Below, piece by piece: positions 1-7,334 of a stretch of DNA of 8,949 nucleotides. The stretch lies in the NCBI GenBank assembly GCA_050180015.1, contig JBFXEO010000118.1:1-8949 (forward strand). The letters run 5' to 3'. This stretch comes from JBFXEO01 sp050180015 (GTDB lineage: Bacteria; Bacteroidota; Bacteroidia; Bacteroidales; Tenuifilaceae). A program made the translations under genes and the position numbers. A model generated the notes under the pieces. It saw nothing but the letters and a program-made list of their open reading frames with translations, was not told the origin of the DNA and did not search any database. Position 1 is the first letter of the stretch; each line of letters opens with the position of its first letter.

Positions 1-353
1 TTGATGGGGAATCTGTTTTTGCCATTCCGTCGTTCAACAGGGCAAAAGCTAGAGAAGAAGCCCTGCTCGAAGCACACGATAAGTATATCGATATTCAGGT
101 TTGCCTTCAGGGCACTGAAACAATAGGCTGGCGTAATCGTAGTAGCTGCCATAGCCCCAGGGCTCCTTTTGACCGGGAGAAGGATATTATCTTTTTTGCC
201 GATAGCCCTGAAAATTACATTAAAGTTCCCGAGTTACACTTCGCAATTTTTTTCCCGAACGATTCCCATGCCCCCTTAATTGGCGATGGATTTATAAGAA
301 AGGTCGTGTTTAAGGTTTTAGCGGGAGTAGCTTGTAATTTTCTCCATTATTGA
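1..353 (+). CDS. YhcH/YjgK/YiaL family protein (DUF386), 3' part only
   Basis: This is an open frame with codons starting at base 3 that runs in from the left edge and ends at TGA 351-353, giving 116 visible residues. The family consists of small cupin-like beta-sandwich proteins of about 150 residues, so roughly 35 N-terminal residues are probably missing. Visible family hallmarks are EAHDKYIDIQ (visible residues 23-32), the G-E-T-I-G-W segment after it, and FFPNDSHAP near the end; the acidic and histidine residues in these segments are the usual metal or sugar site. Characterised relatives include E. coli NanQ (YhcH), a sialic-acid anomerase, and EbgC, the small beta-galactosidase subunit. 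The substrate here cannot be told. It is probably cytoplasmic. The last eight residues (GVACNFLHY region) look like a non-conserved tail. It lies 127 bases upstream of the receptor gene on the same strand and is separated from it by a terminator-like and a promoter-like signal, so it is probably not in that operon. Confidence 0.85.
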   Translation, partial: DGESVFAIPSFNRAKAREEALLEAHDKYIDIQVCLQGTETIGWRNRSSCHSPRAPFDREKDIIFFADSPENYIKVPELHFAIFFPNDSHAPLIGDGFIRKVVFKVLAGVACNFLHY

Positions 354-384
354 TCTTAACGGATGGGTTGTTAGACCAAACGGT

Positions 385-403
385 TAACGGTACGTTATTT
401 TTT
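385..403 (+). terminator. Weak rho-independent-like terminator after the YhcH-family gene
   Basis: A five-base-pair stem, TAACG (385-389) and CGTTA (393-397), encloses a three-base loop and is followed directly by six T residues (398-403). It sits 32 bases after the TGA of the upstream gene and ahead of the next promoter-like signal, which is the right place for a terminator. The stem has only two G-C pairs, so it would be weak. Confidence 0.3.
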
Positions 404-427
404 ACTGAATAATGGCTCGATAATTGC

Positions 428-455
428 TTTGTCAGGGGCCAATTAGCTTACTTTG
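428..455 (+). promoter_or_regulatory. Candidate Bacteroidota-type promoter of the receptor/lipoprotein pair
   Basis: TTTG at 428-431 could serve as the -33 element and TTACTTTG at 448-455 as the -7 element, with a 16-base spacer. The known consensus for the Bacteroidota main sigma factor is TTTG, about 19 bases, then TAnnTTTG, so the -7 box is one base off and the spacer slightly short. The box ends 25 bases before the ATG at 481, similar to the spacing of the other candidate boxes in this window. The following 10-mer TTTGCATACT (452-461) recurs at 3785-3794. Confidence 0.4.
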
Positions 456-480
456 CATACTATCAACCAAAATATTTTAC

Positions 481-2817
481 ATGCAAAAAATTTTCTTGCT
501 CCTCAACTTTTTACTCCTTGTGGTACATGGTATTAAGCAAGCTAGCGCCCAGGATAAGTTTAGCGTGTATGGGTACATTAAGGATTCGGGAACCGGAGAA
601 TACCTTATTGGTGCAACTGTTTATGTTAGGGAATTATCTTACGGCACAGCTACCAATAGCTATGGATACTATTCGCTTGGTATTCCCAAAGGGAGCTATA
701 CGTTAATGGTAAGTTACGTTGGCTACAAAAATTTAGAGAAAATAATTATGGTAGATAAAAATCTTCAGCTAGACGTTGAGCTGGAGGTGGAAAGTACACG
801 GATAGACGAGGTGGTGGTCCGGAAAGAAAAGAGCAACGCCAACGTTACCCGGCCCGAGATGAGTATGGTTAAACTTGAGATGAAAAAAATCCGGCAAATA
901 CCGGCCTTAATGGGGGAGGTTGATGTAATAAAAGCCATTCAGTTTTTGCCGGGAGTAATAAATGTAGCCGAGGGTTCATCCAGCTTTAGTGTCCGTGGAG
1001 GGGCTATGGACCATAACCTTATTTTGCTGGACGAGGCCACCGTTTACAACGCATCGCACTTCCTCGGTTTTTTTTCAATCTTTAATAACGATGCCATTAA
1101 AGATATCAAGTTGTATAAGGGCGATATGCCGGCATCAATGGGTGGGAGGTTGGCCTCGGTGCTCGATATCTGGATGTAGGTAGGAAACTCCAAGGAGATT
1201 TCCGGAACCGGGGGCATTGGTTCAATATCAAGCCGGTTTACCCTTGAGATGCCCATAGTTAAGGATACGGGTTCGCTCATGATATCGGGTCGCAGAACCT
1301 ATGCCGATTTGTTTTTCCCTCTTTTCAATAACGACGGCATAAACTCCAGCAAGCTGTACTTCTACGATCTCAACGCTAAGGTTAACTACATGCTAAACAG
1401 TAACAACAGGGTATTCATATCCAGCTACTTTGGCCGGGATGTATTTGGCCATAAATCTATGGGAATGGGGTACGGGAACAATACAATTACAGGCAGGTGG
1501 AACCACATATTCGGGCGAAAACTTTTCTTGAACACCTCCTTAATATGGAGCAATTACCTTTACTACCTTAAGTCCGATACCAACGATGCCAACGCTTTTA
1601 AGTGGGACTCAAAAATGAACGAATTTAACTTTAAGCTGGATTTTACATACTTTGCCAACTCCAGCAATACCATAAAATACGGAGTAAATTCATCATTCTT
1701 ATCGTTTAACCCGGGGGTGGTAACTGGCACTAGCGCCAGTTCTTTTGTCCAGCACTGGGAAATGCCCAAGAATTATGCCTTTGGGCATGGTTTCTACATT
1801 ATGAACGAGCAGCAGGTTGCAAAGTTTGTGTTAAAGTACGGGGTTCGCCTATCGGTGTTTCAGAATGTAGGAAGTGCAAAATCGTTGGTGCTGGATGATA
1901 GCTACGAAGTGGTGGATACTGCAATTCATAAATCAGGAGATATTTTTAATACATACATAAATCCGGAGCCCAGATTTGGGATCACTTACCTGATAAACGA
2001 TAACAGCTCGGTTAAGGCGAGCTATACACGGAGTGTTCAGTATATTCAGCAGGCATCGAACTCACAGGCGGGTAGCTCGCTCGATGTATGGTTTCCCGCT
2101 TCGCCAAACATAAAACCGCAGGTAGCCGATCAATGGGCGTTGGGGTACTTTCGGAATTTTTTTGATAACTCTTTGGAGACTTCCGTTGAAACGTACTACA
2201 AAAGTATGCACAGGCTCATTGATTTTAAGGATTTTGCCAGCTTGCTGCTGAACGATGAGATGGAGGCCGATATTCGGGTCGGGAAAGGATACTCCTATGG
2301 AGTTGAGCTTTTTGGTAGGTTTACCCGTGGTAAACTGGACGGATGGCTTAGCTATACCTACTCCCGAACGTACCGGACAACGGCAGATGTTAACTTTGGC
2401 AGAACGTATAAGGCAACCTACGATAAACCCCATAATATCTCTGCCGTATTTACCTATAGTTTCAATAACCGTGTAAGCCTTTCTGCCAACTGGCTATACT
2501 CTAGCGGTCAGGCTTACACACAGCCGGTTGGCAGGTACGAGATCGAGGGCGTTATTGTTCCAATATATTCGGAACGAAACTCTAAACGTTACCCGGATTA
2601 CCATCGGTTAGATTTGTCGCTGACCGTTAAATCAAAGCGTAATTTTAGCCGAAAGTGGCAGGGAGAATGGAATTTTTCCATTTATAATGTGTATAACAGA
2701 AAAAATGCCTGGGTAATAAATTTTGTTCAGGACGAGGATAACCCTACTGTAACCTATGCCGAAAAAACATACCTATTCCCAGTTATTCCTTCGGTTACCT
2801 ATAACTTTAAATTTTAA
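481..2817 (+). pseudogene. TonB-dependent outer-membrane receptor, interrupted by an in-frame TAG
   Basis: Read as one frame, this gives 778 residues plus a terminal TAA, a normal length for receptors paired with DUF4249 proteins. Start 481 is preferred over a TTG at 424 because it places a signal peptide at the N-terminus (MQKIFLLLNFLLLVV, cleavage near ASA-Q, residues 21-24). A carboxypeptidase-regulatory-like domain follows (about 27-110, with GATVYV and GSYTLMVSYVGY). The plug is about 135-232 (FLPGV, FSVRGG, LILLDEATVYN, GGRLASVLDI). The beta-barrel runs from about 234 to 778 and ends in NFKF, the usual terminal aromatic of outer-membrane proteins. Codon 233 (1177-1179) is TAG, exactly at the plug-barrel boundary. 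The 23 codons after it (VGNSKEISGTGGIG and on) continue the family sequence in the same frame up to the next ATG at 1249. The upstream piece would be plug only; the downstream 522-residue piece lacks a signal peptide. Intact, it would import an unknown ligand across the outer membrane using TonB-ExbBD energy. No frameshift or other stop is present, so the break is recent or an error. Confidence 0.88.
1177..1179 (+). other. In-frame TAG stop inside the TonB-dependent receptor gene
   Basis: The codons read ctc gat atc tgg atg TAG, followed by gta gga aac tcc. From memory, the family normally reads LDIRMK-E/D-GN here, so the TAG replaces a lysine codon (AAG to TAG is one change). The flanking tryptophan and valine also depart from the usual arginine and acidic residue. 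Reassignment of TAG is unlikely: about 2,770 codons of recognisable coding sequence in the window contain no other internal TAG, and CAA and CAG are used for glutamine. Confidence 0.9.
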
Positions 2818-2831
2818 TACACCACTGTACC

Positions 2832-3746
2832 ATGAAAAAAGAGAACACTTTACCTGAGCGATATATAAATTACAGTATTGCAGCCGCATCTTTTCTGATG
2901 CTTTTGCTGGCATCGTGTACGGAGCGGATAAATATTGATTTAGATAGTTCCGACGCCAAGATTGTTGTTTACGGCGCAATAACAACCGACACCCTGGCAC
3001 ACCGTATTGTAGTAACCCAATCGGCCGATTACTACAGCAATAAACCCGCACAAACCATTTCGGGGGCAGCACTTACCATTACCGATGGCGAAAATACATT
3101 CCCGCTATCGGAAAGTGAACGGGAGCCTGGTGCTTACTACACTCAACCCAACGTATTTGCCATCCCGGGCAGAACTTACACCTTAAACGCTTCGGGTGTG
3201 GCAATTAATGGTTCTGGCGATTTTAAAACCTTAACGGCCAAGAGTACAATTCCAGCCCTGCCGGACGATTACCAGAGCCGTTTTCTTGATTCTATAAATA
3301 TAGCTTACGATGATGAGTGGGAGGGATGGGTTGTAAATGCTTGGGCCAACGAGCCCGCCGATCAGGAAAATTATTACATGACCAAGGTTTACATCAACAA
3401 TGTTTTGTATAGCGATTCACTGAACAACCTGATGATTGCCGATGATGAACTGTTTAATGGAAATTCGACGAATGGAGCTGCGCTTTACTTTATCGAAGAT
3501 GAAGATACCATTAGACCGGGCTACAAGGTTACCCTGGAACTTTGTGTTATTAACGAGGATTATTACAAATTTATATACGAAGCCCAAACTAGCTCCCAAC
3601 CTCAAATTCCGCTGTTTAGCCCACCTTCGGCCAATGCCAGAACCAACCTGGATAACGGAGCAATAGGCTTTTTTTCGGCGTACGCCATACTTAGGGCATC
3701 GTATGTAGTAAGGCCAGAAGACATTCCGGCAAGGTTTAAGAAATAA
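2832..3746 (+). CDS. DUF4249 domain-containing lipoprotein
   Basis: This is a 304-residue predicted lipoprotein. A hydrophobic signal sequence (about residues 14-28) ends in the lipobox L26-A27-S28-C29, so Cys29 should be lipidated and the protein anchored in the outer membrane or inner-membrane outer leaflet. The mature part fits DUF4249: KIVVYGAIT near the start of the mature protein, a beta-rich region with GAALTITDG and PGRTYTLNA, an acidic middle segment (YYMTKVYINNVLY), and the C-terminal NGAIGFFSAYAI motif. DUF4249 genes in Bacteroidota typically lie just downstream of a TonB-dependent receptor with a carboxypeptidase-like domain, as here, with only 14 bases between the receptor TAA and this ATG. 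By analogy it may be a surface accessory or ligand-binding partner, but the family has no firmly established function. It appears intact although its receptor is interrupted, and it is presumably transcribed from the promoter upstream of 481. Confidence 0.88.
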   Translation: MKKENTLPERYINYSIAAASFLMLLLASCTERINIDLDSSDAKIVVYGAITTDTLAHRIVVTQSADYYSNKPAQTISGAALTITDGENTFPLSESEREPGAYYTQPNVFAIPGRTYTLNASGVAINGSGDFKTLTAKSTIPALPDDYQSRFLDSINIAYDDEWEGWVVNAWANEPADQENYYMTKVYINNVLYSDSLNNLMIADDELFNGNSTNGAALYFIEDEDTIRPGYKVTLELCVINEDYYKFIYEAQTSSQPQIPLFSPPSANARTNLDNGAIGFFSAYAILRASYVVRPEDIPARFKK

Positions 3747-3791
3747 GAGAGTACGTTAACAGTCGATGTAAGATGTTGTCCTATTTTGCAT

Positions 3792-3810
3792 ACTGAGTTT
3801 GTCGAAGGGG
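3792..3810. repeat. Possible single copy of a dispersed intergenic repeat motif
   Basis: The sequence ACTGAGTTTGTCGAAGGGG (minus strand CCCCTTCGACAAACTCAGT) closely resembles the CCTTCGACAAGCTCAG-type motif that I recall as a common intergenic element in many bacterial genomes, Bacteroidota included. It lies in the spacer between two convergent genes, a typical location. Only one arm is seen here; no complementary second arm lies nearby. The assignment rests on memory and not on another copy in this window. Confidence 0.35.
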
Positions 3811-3900
3811 TATTAATGGACCGGGCGTATGGCGAGTTCTACACAGCTAATTCATTTGCTTAGAATATAGATGGTTTACTTCCAGCCCAACACGGTCTTC

Positions 3901-3924
3901 TTAAATTTTCGTACAGAAAATTAA
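3901..3924. terminator. AT-rich hairpin between convergent genes, possible terminator of the ABC gene
   Basis: AATTTTC (3904-3910) and GAAAATT (3916-3922) form a seven-base-pair stem around a five-base loop, and two more T-A pairs can be added if one A (3903 region) is bulged. It lies 32 bases past the TAG of the minus-strand ABC gene and 155 bases past the lipoprotein gene. Neither side has a clear T run, so it is a weak terminator at best. Confidence 0.3.
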
Positions 3925-3955
3925 CCCATTACCCTTACATCAAATTCATGCTAAA

Positions 3956-6900
3956 CTAGCTGGGCAGGTACCGTGAAATACGGGCGGTTAACTTGCGGAA
4001 CTTGAATCGCTCTACAAACGTGCTAAATATTCTAAACATATCGCTCCATAGGGCTAAATACAGGATGATGGTTAATAGCCATATAGCCATGGTATTAAAC
4101 CACAGCGTGGGTATAAAATACCTGCCGATATGCTTATACGCCGCAAAAAGTTGTGCCCGTCCAAATCTTGAGGTGGGTAAGGCATAAACGGGTTCAAATC
4201 GCCGGATTAACCTATCGTTTACCATGTCAATCTTCTGAATATTATTCCGATTGGTAACTAAAGCCTCCAGGTTCTTATTATGGTATTGGTTGTTAAACTC
4301 CAGCACCGCATTGTTTCCACCCAGCTTATGGGCCAAAACCTTAAAATGATTATCGCGTTTTAGCACTTCGTTCCTGTAGGCTAAATTAAAATGCTGCCTT
4401 AGTGTGTCTAGCGCTAACCTCATCGAGTTGATACTTGTAGTGTCAATACTATTGGCATTTAATTTTGCCATGCTGGGATACCTGAAGCTGTGGATTGGAA
4501 AATCCTCGGCAAGTAATTTTAACTCATTCTTAAGCGTGTGTAGGTTAAGGTTGATGCGGGGATTTGCCCGGTTCGAGTTTAAATCTAATGATACTTCGTT
4601 GAGCAGCGATTGTAACTTTGGGATCAGGAATGTTGCGTTGTAGCTGCTATTGCTAAGGTTCATGTTGTAGTCGAAAAACTCCCTGTCGTACCGGTTGGCC
4701 TTGAATTGCTGAACGCACAGCGCTTCATACGACCATCGGCTGAGCATAATATCGCCAATAAATGGCACATACTCGGGATGGGTAATTTTTTTGTGAAGCT
4801 TATTGTAGTCAACAATTACACCGCTGAAAAGAAGCTGCGGAACAAGTACAATGGGTATTAAAACGTAAATGGCCACCACCGAGTTTAATGCTGCCGATAG
4901 GTTTAGCCCGAACATATTTGCGCTGAATGCCGTTGAAAAAAGTATGAGCCAGTGGCTCCAGAACATTCCCCTTATCTCCAGAATACTTTGTCCGATTACC
5001 ACGAACATCAGTGACTGTATGGCGGAAAAGATGAATAGCACAATAACCTTGGAGTTGATATAGCTAAAGTAGCTGAGGTTTAAAAATTTTTCGCGGTAAA
5101 GAATTTTCCGGTCCTTGATAATTTCCTCCGCGCTGATGGTTAAACCCAGAAATATCATGGCAACAACGCTCATAAACAGGTAGCTCGGGAGGTTGTCGTT
5201 TTCGCTGAAAATGTAGGCACCTGGATTGGTTGCGGTACCATGAATATACTTGGTAAAAAAACCGATAATTACAGCCAGCAAAGGTGCTGCAAGCATGCTT
5301 ATATTGATAAATTGTACGTTTGCAATTTTACTTTGGAGGTTACGCAAGAAGTAAATCCACATTTGCTTCCGGTGCGATGGTATTTTAAAGATATTGGGAG
5401 GCAATGGACTGGTCCCGGGTGGAGGGGAAACCTTTAGCGTAGATTCGATGCTGTTTAGGTATAGTTCATACCACTCCCTGGAAGATCGTTTCCGTTTTCG
5501 GGTAAGCTTCCCGTACTCGTTTACCACACGTGCTTCAACGATGCGGAGGATTATATCGGTGTTTACGTTGCCACAGGTAATACATTCACTTTCCTCCGGT
5601 TTAAGGAAGTTGGCCATTTGCTTGAAGTAAACCACTGCATCCATTGGGTTACCTTGGAATATCGGACGCCCTCCATAGTCGAGAACAATTATTTTATCGA
5701 ATAGCTTGAAAATATCCGACGAAGGTTGATGGATGTTGGCAAACACAATTTTTCCCTTGAAGGTTTGCTTCTTGAGCAGTAGCATAACTCGCTCGGAGTC
5801 CATAGACGATAACCCCGATGTTGGCTCATCAACAAAAAGAACGGACGGTTCACGCATCAGCTCCATGGCCATATTTAGCCGTTTACGCTGCCCCCCGCTT
5901 ATATACTTGTTTAGTGGGTCGCCTACCCGTAGGTTGCGGGCCTCAACCAAATCAAAATCAACCAGGGTACTGTCAACCAGTTCGTGTAACTTTTGCTTAC
6001 CCTGCTTGCTGAAGCATAGCGATGCGTTGTAGTATAGGTTTTGGAAAACGGTCAGCTCCTCAACAAGCAGATCGTCCTGGGGAACATAGCCAATAACACC
6101 CTCAAGCTCCGGCTTATTTTGATGGACGTCGTAGCCGTTTATATATACATTTCCGGTGGCGGGGGTTAGGTTGCCATTGAGCAGGTTTAACAGGGTAGAT
6201 TTGCCAACACCGCTTCCGCCCATTATTCCAACCAGCTGACCGGAGTGTGCCGAGAACGAAAATCTGTAAATGCCATTCTTGCTCCCCTTGTGGTGGTATT
6301 CAATACCTTTAACTACCATTGAAACGTGGGGGCGTCCAGGGTTCTGAATAAATGCCGATGCTACACGGCTGTAGTAAATTGGCGATATCCTGGCCCCCCT
6401 AATTACCGAACCAACTCCCAGAATATAGGTTCTCCCGGGCTTGATGTTGCGGCTGTTGAGGAAAAGTTCCCTTTCTCCAAAGTATTTAATCAGAAAAGTA
6501 TTGGTGCTGGCAATGCGTAGCGCAAAAACCTGCCCATCCAGCCGTTCGTTCGTAAGATGTTTTATTTCCGATGTTGGGTAATCCTTGTTGGAATCAATTA
6601 GCAACACCTGTTGGTTCCAGGGTATTTGGCTGTTATTCTCGCTCAGGATGAAATCCTTGCCATTCTCAAACTCAAACTCGTGGATATTGAATTGTGCAGA
6701 GATATTCCTGACGAACTCTAACCGCCGGGGACTTCCAATCCGGCTATCGCCAATAAATTCAATCAGCTGAAGTATTAGCCATACTTTTTGATGCTGCTCA
6801 AACTCAGTGTTAATGGAGCCAACAATCTCCTTTATAAGCGGAGAATTGGCTGTGGCATCTATATTTTGGATGAGCTCTTCGTGCCCGTAAATACTGATGT

Positions 6901-7063
6901 ACTCCTTGAACTGATTCAGGAACTCCTTAGTCTGCTCGTAGCCAAAATCGTGCTGTAGGTACGACTCCAAAACCTCGGTGGTGAGCTCTGCCAGTCCGGT
7001 ACGGTCAACGTTTACCACAAAGGCAAACAGCTTCATAAGGGCTTTTAGCAATGACTCACTCAT
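3956..7063 (-). CDS. Large ABC transporter, ATPase fused to ABC-2 permease, with TerB-like N-terminus
   Basis: This 1035-residue protein has an ABCG-like order, with the ATPase before the membrane part. Residues 1-65 are helical and resemble TerB-like domains (LMKLFAFVVNVD). Residues about 175-240 are a beta-rich, FHA-like linker. The ATPase spans about 248-480: Walker A GGSGVGKST (282-290, Lys288), Q-loop Gln329, signature ISGGQRKR (388-395), Walker B VLFVDEP (408-414, Glu413) and H-loop His445; all catalytic residues are present. A CITCGNVN motif (494-501) follows. Membrane segments lie near 585-605, 625-646, 671-692, 703-725, 728-751 and 985-1007. A soluble insertion of about 230 residues (752-983) between the fifth and sixth should face the periplasm, and a basic tail ends the chain. 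It probably works as a homodimer. The substrate is unknown; the ABCG-like fold suggests export or lipid handling. It starts at ATG 7061-7063, ends in TAG, and is divergent from the antiporter gene. Confidence 0.9.
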   Translation of the reverse strand: MSESLLKALMKLFAFVVNVDRTGLAELTTEVLESYLQHDFGYEQTKEFLNQFKEYISIYGHEELIQNIDATANSPLIKEIVGSINTEFEQHQKVWLILQLIEFIGDSRIGSPRRLEFVRNISAQFNIHEFEFENGKDFILSENNSQIPWNQQVLLIDSNKDYPTSEIKHLTNERLDGQVFALRIASTNTFLIKYFGERELFLNSRNIKPGRTYILGVGSVIRGARISPIYYSRVASAFIQNPGRPHVSMVVKGIEYHHKGSKNGIYRFSFSAHSGQLVGIMGGSGVGKSTLLNLLNGNLTPATGNVYINGYDVHQNKPELEGVIGYVPQDDLLVEELTVFQNLYYNASLCFSKQGKQKLHELVDSTLVDFDLVEARNLRVGDPLNKYISGGQRKRLNMAMELMREPSVLFVDEPTSGLSSMDSERVMLLLKKQTFKGKIVFANIHQPSSDIFKLFDKIIVLDYGGRPIFQGNPMDAVVYFKQMANFLKPEESECITCGNVNTDIILRIVEARVVNEYGKLTRKRKRSSREWYELYLNSIESTLKVSPPPGTSPLPPNIFKIPSHRKQMWIYFLRNLQSKIANVQFINISMLAAPLLAVIIGFFTKYIHGTATNPGAYIFSENDNLPSYLFMSVVAMIFLGLTISAEEIIKDRKILYREKFLNLSYFSYINSKVIVLFIFSAIQSLMFVVIGQSILEIRGMFWSHWLILFSTAFSANMFGLNLSAALNSVVAIYVLIPIVLVPQLLFSGVIVDYNKLHKKITHPEYVPFIGDIMLSRWSYEALCVQQFKANRYDREFFDYNMNLSNSSYNATFLIPKLQSLLNEVSLDLNSNRANPRINLNLHTLKNELKLLAEDFPIHSFRYPSMAKLNANSIDTTSINSMRLALDTLRQHFNLAYRNEVLKRDNHFKVLAHKLGGNNAVLEFNNQYHNKNLEALVTNRNNIQKIDMVNDRLIRRFEPVYALPTSRFGRAQLFAAYKHIGRYFIPTLWFNTMAIWLLTIILYLALWSDMFRIFSTFVERFKFRKLTARISRYLPS

Positions 7064-7085
7064 AAAGGTTTTGAAAATTTCTTAA

Positions 7086-7093
7086 CAAAAGTA
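7086..7093 (-). promoter_or_regulatory. Candidate -7 box of the ABC transporter promoter
   Basis: On the minus strand this reads TACTTTTG, an exact match to the Bacteroidota -7 consensus TAnnTTTG. Its downstream end is 22 bases before the ATG of the ABC gene. No TTG or TTTG is visible at the expected -33 distance, so only half of the promoter is supported. Confidence 0.45.
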
Positions 7094-7160
7094 ACCATTA
7101 GTTTTTTGTGTGTGATTATTGTTCATAGTTTTTTATTTTTAGGGTTGATATTCATTTTAG

Positions 7161-7186
7161 GCCATCAATTCTGGTGATTGATCGGC
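7161..7186. repeat. Inverted repeat in the divergent control region
   Basis: GCC-ATCAAT (7161-7169) and ATTGAT-C-GGC (7177-7186) are complementary over nine base pairs with one bulged C at 7183, around a seven-base centre. It lies about 70 bases upstream of the ABC -7 box and about 115 bases before the antiporter -7 candidate. It could be an operator for a dimeric regulator or a transcript hairpin. No regulator gene is in the window, and a repeat this short can arise by chance. Confidence 0.35.
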
Positions 7187-7301
7187 ATTTTAGCGTAATC
7201 TTTTATTAGTTTTATCCTGATGTTGACCGCTTAACCTTATTTTGTATATTGCCAAAATTTTATATTGACAGCTGGAGGCCTTTTAAATTTCCAGGTTGCT
7301 C

Positions 7302-7308
7302 TACTTTG
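7302..7308 (+). promoter_or_regulatory. Candidate -7 box of the antiporter promoter
   Basis: TACTTTG here is followed by C, identical to the eight bases at 449-456 upstream of the receptor gene, and resembles the Bacteroidota -7 box with one base fewer in the variable part. It ends 26 bases before the ATG at 7335, matching the 22-25 base spacing of the other two candidates. No clear -33 element is visible. A second similar box, TATTTTG at 7238-7244, lies further upstream. Confidence 0.35.
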
Positions 7309-7334
7309 CCGACTTGTAGTAAAATGTACCCGGT

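Noticed and set aside
424..480. Upstream TTG start that would lengthen the receptor by 19 residues
   Set aside because: Those residues put a non-signal stretch ahead of a good signal peptide, and the region overlaps the candidate promoter. ATG 481 is the sensible start.
2062..2433. Long minus-strand open frame within the receptor gene (123 residues)
   Set aside because: It is antisense to a well-conserved beta-barrel, has no recognisable domain, and is the kind of shadow frame expected opposite a long gene.
1249..2817. Treating the downstream receptor fragment as an independent gene starting at 1249
   Set aside because: It is an internal methionine in the same frame, the protein would have no signal peptide or plug, and family similarity continues upstream to the TAG.
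3816..3863. Tiny 15-residue ORF preceded by a purine-rich GAAGGGG
   Set aside because: The ribosome-site-like bases belong to the repeat-like motif, Bacteroidota rarely use Shine-Dalgarno sites, and the peptide has no recognisable feature.
5733..6032. Plus-strand open frame of 99 residues opposite the ATPase domain
   Set aside because: It is antisense to the signature and Walker B coding region, is serine- and arginine-rich as shadow frames are, and shows no family resemblance.
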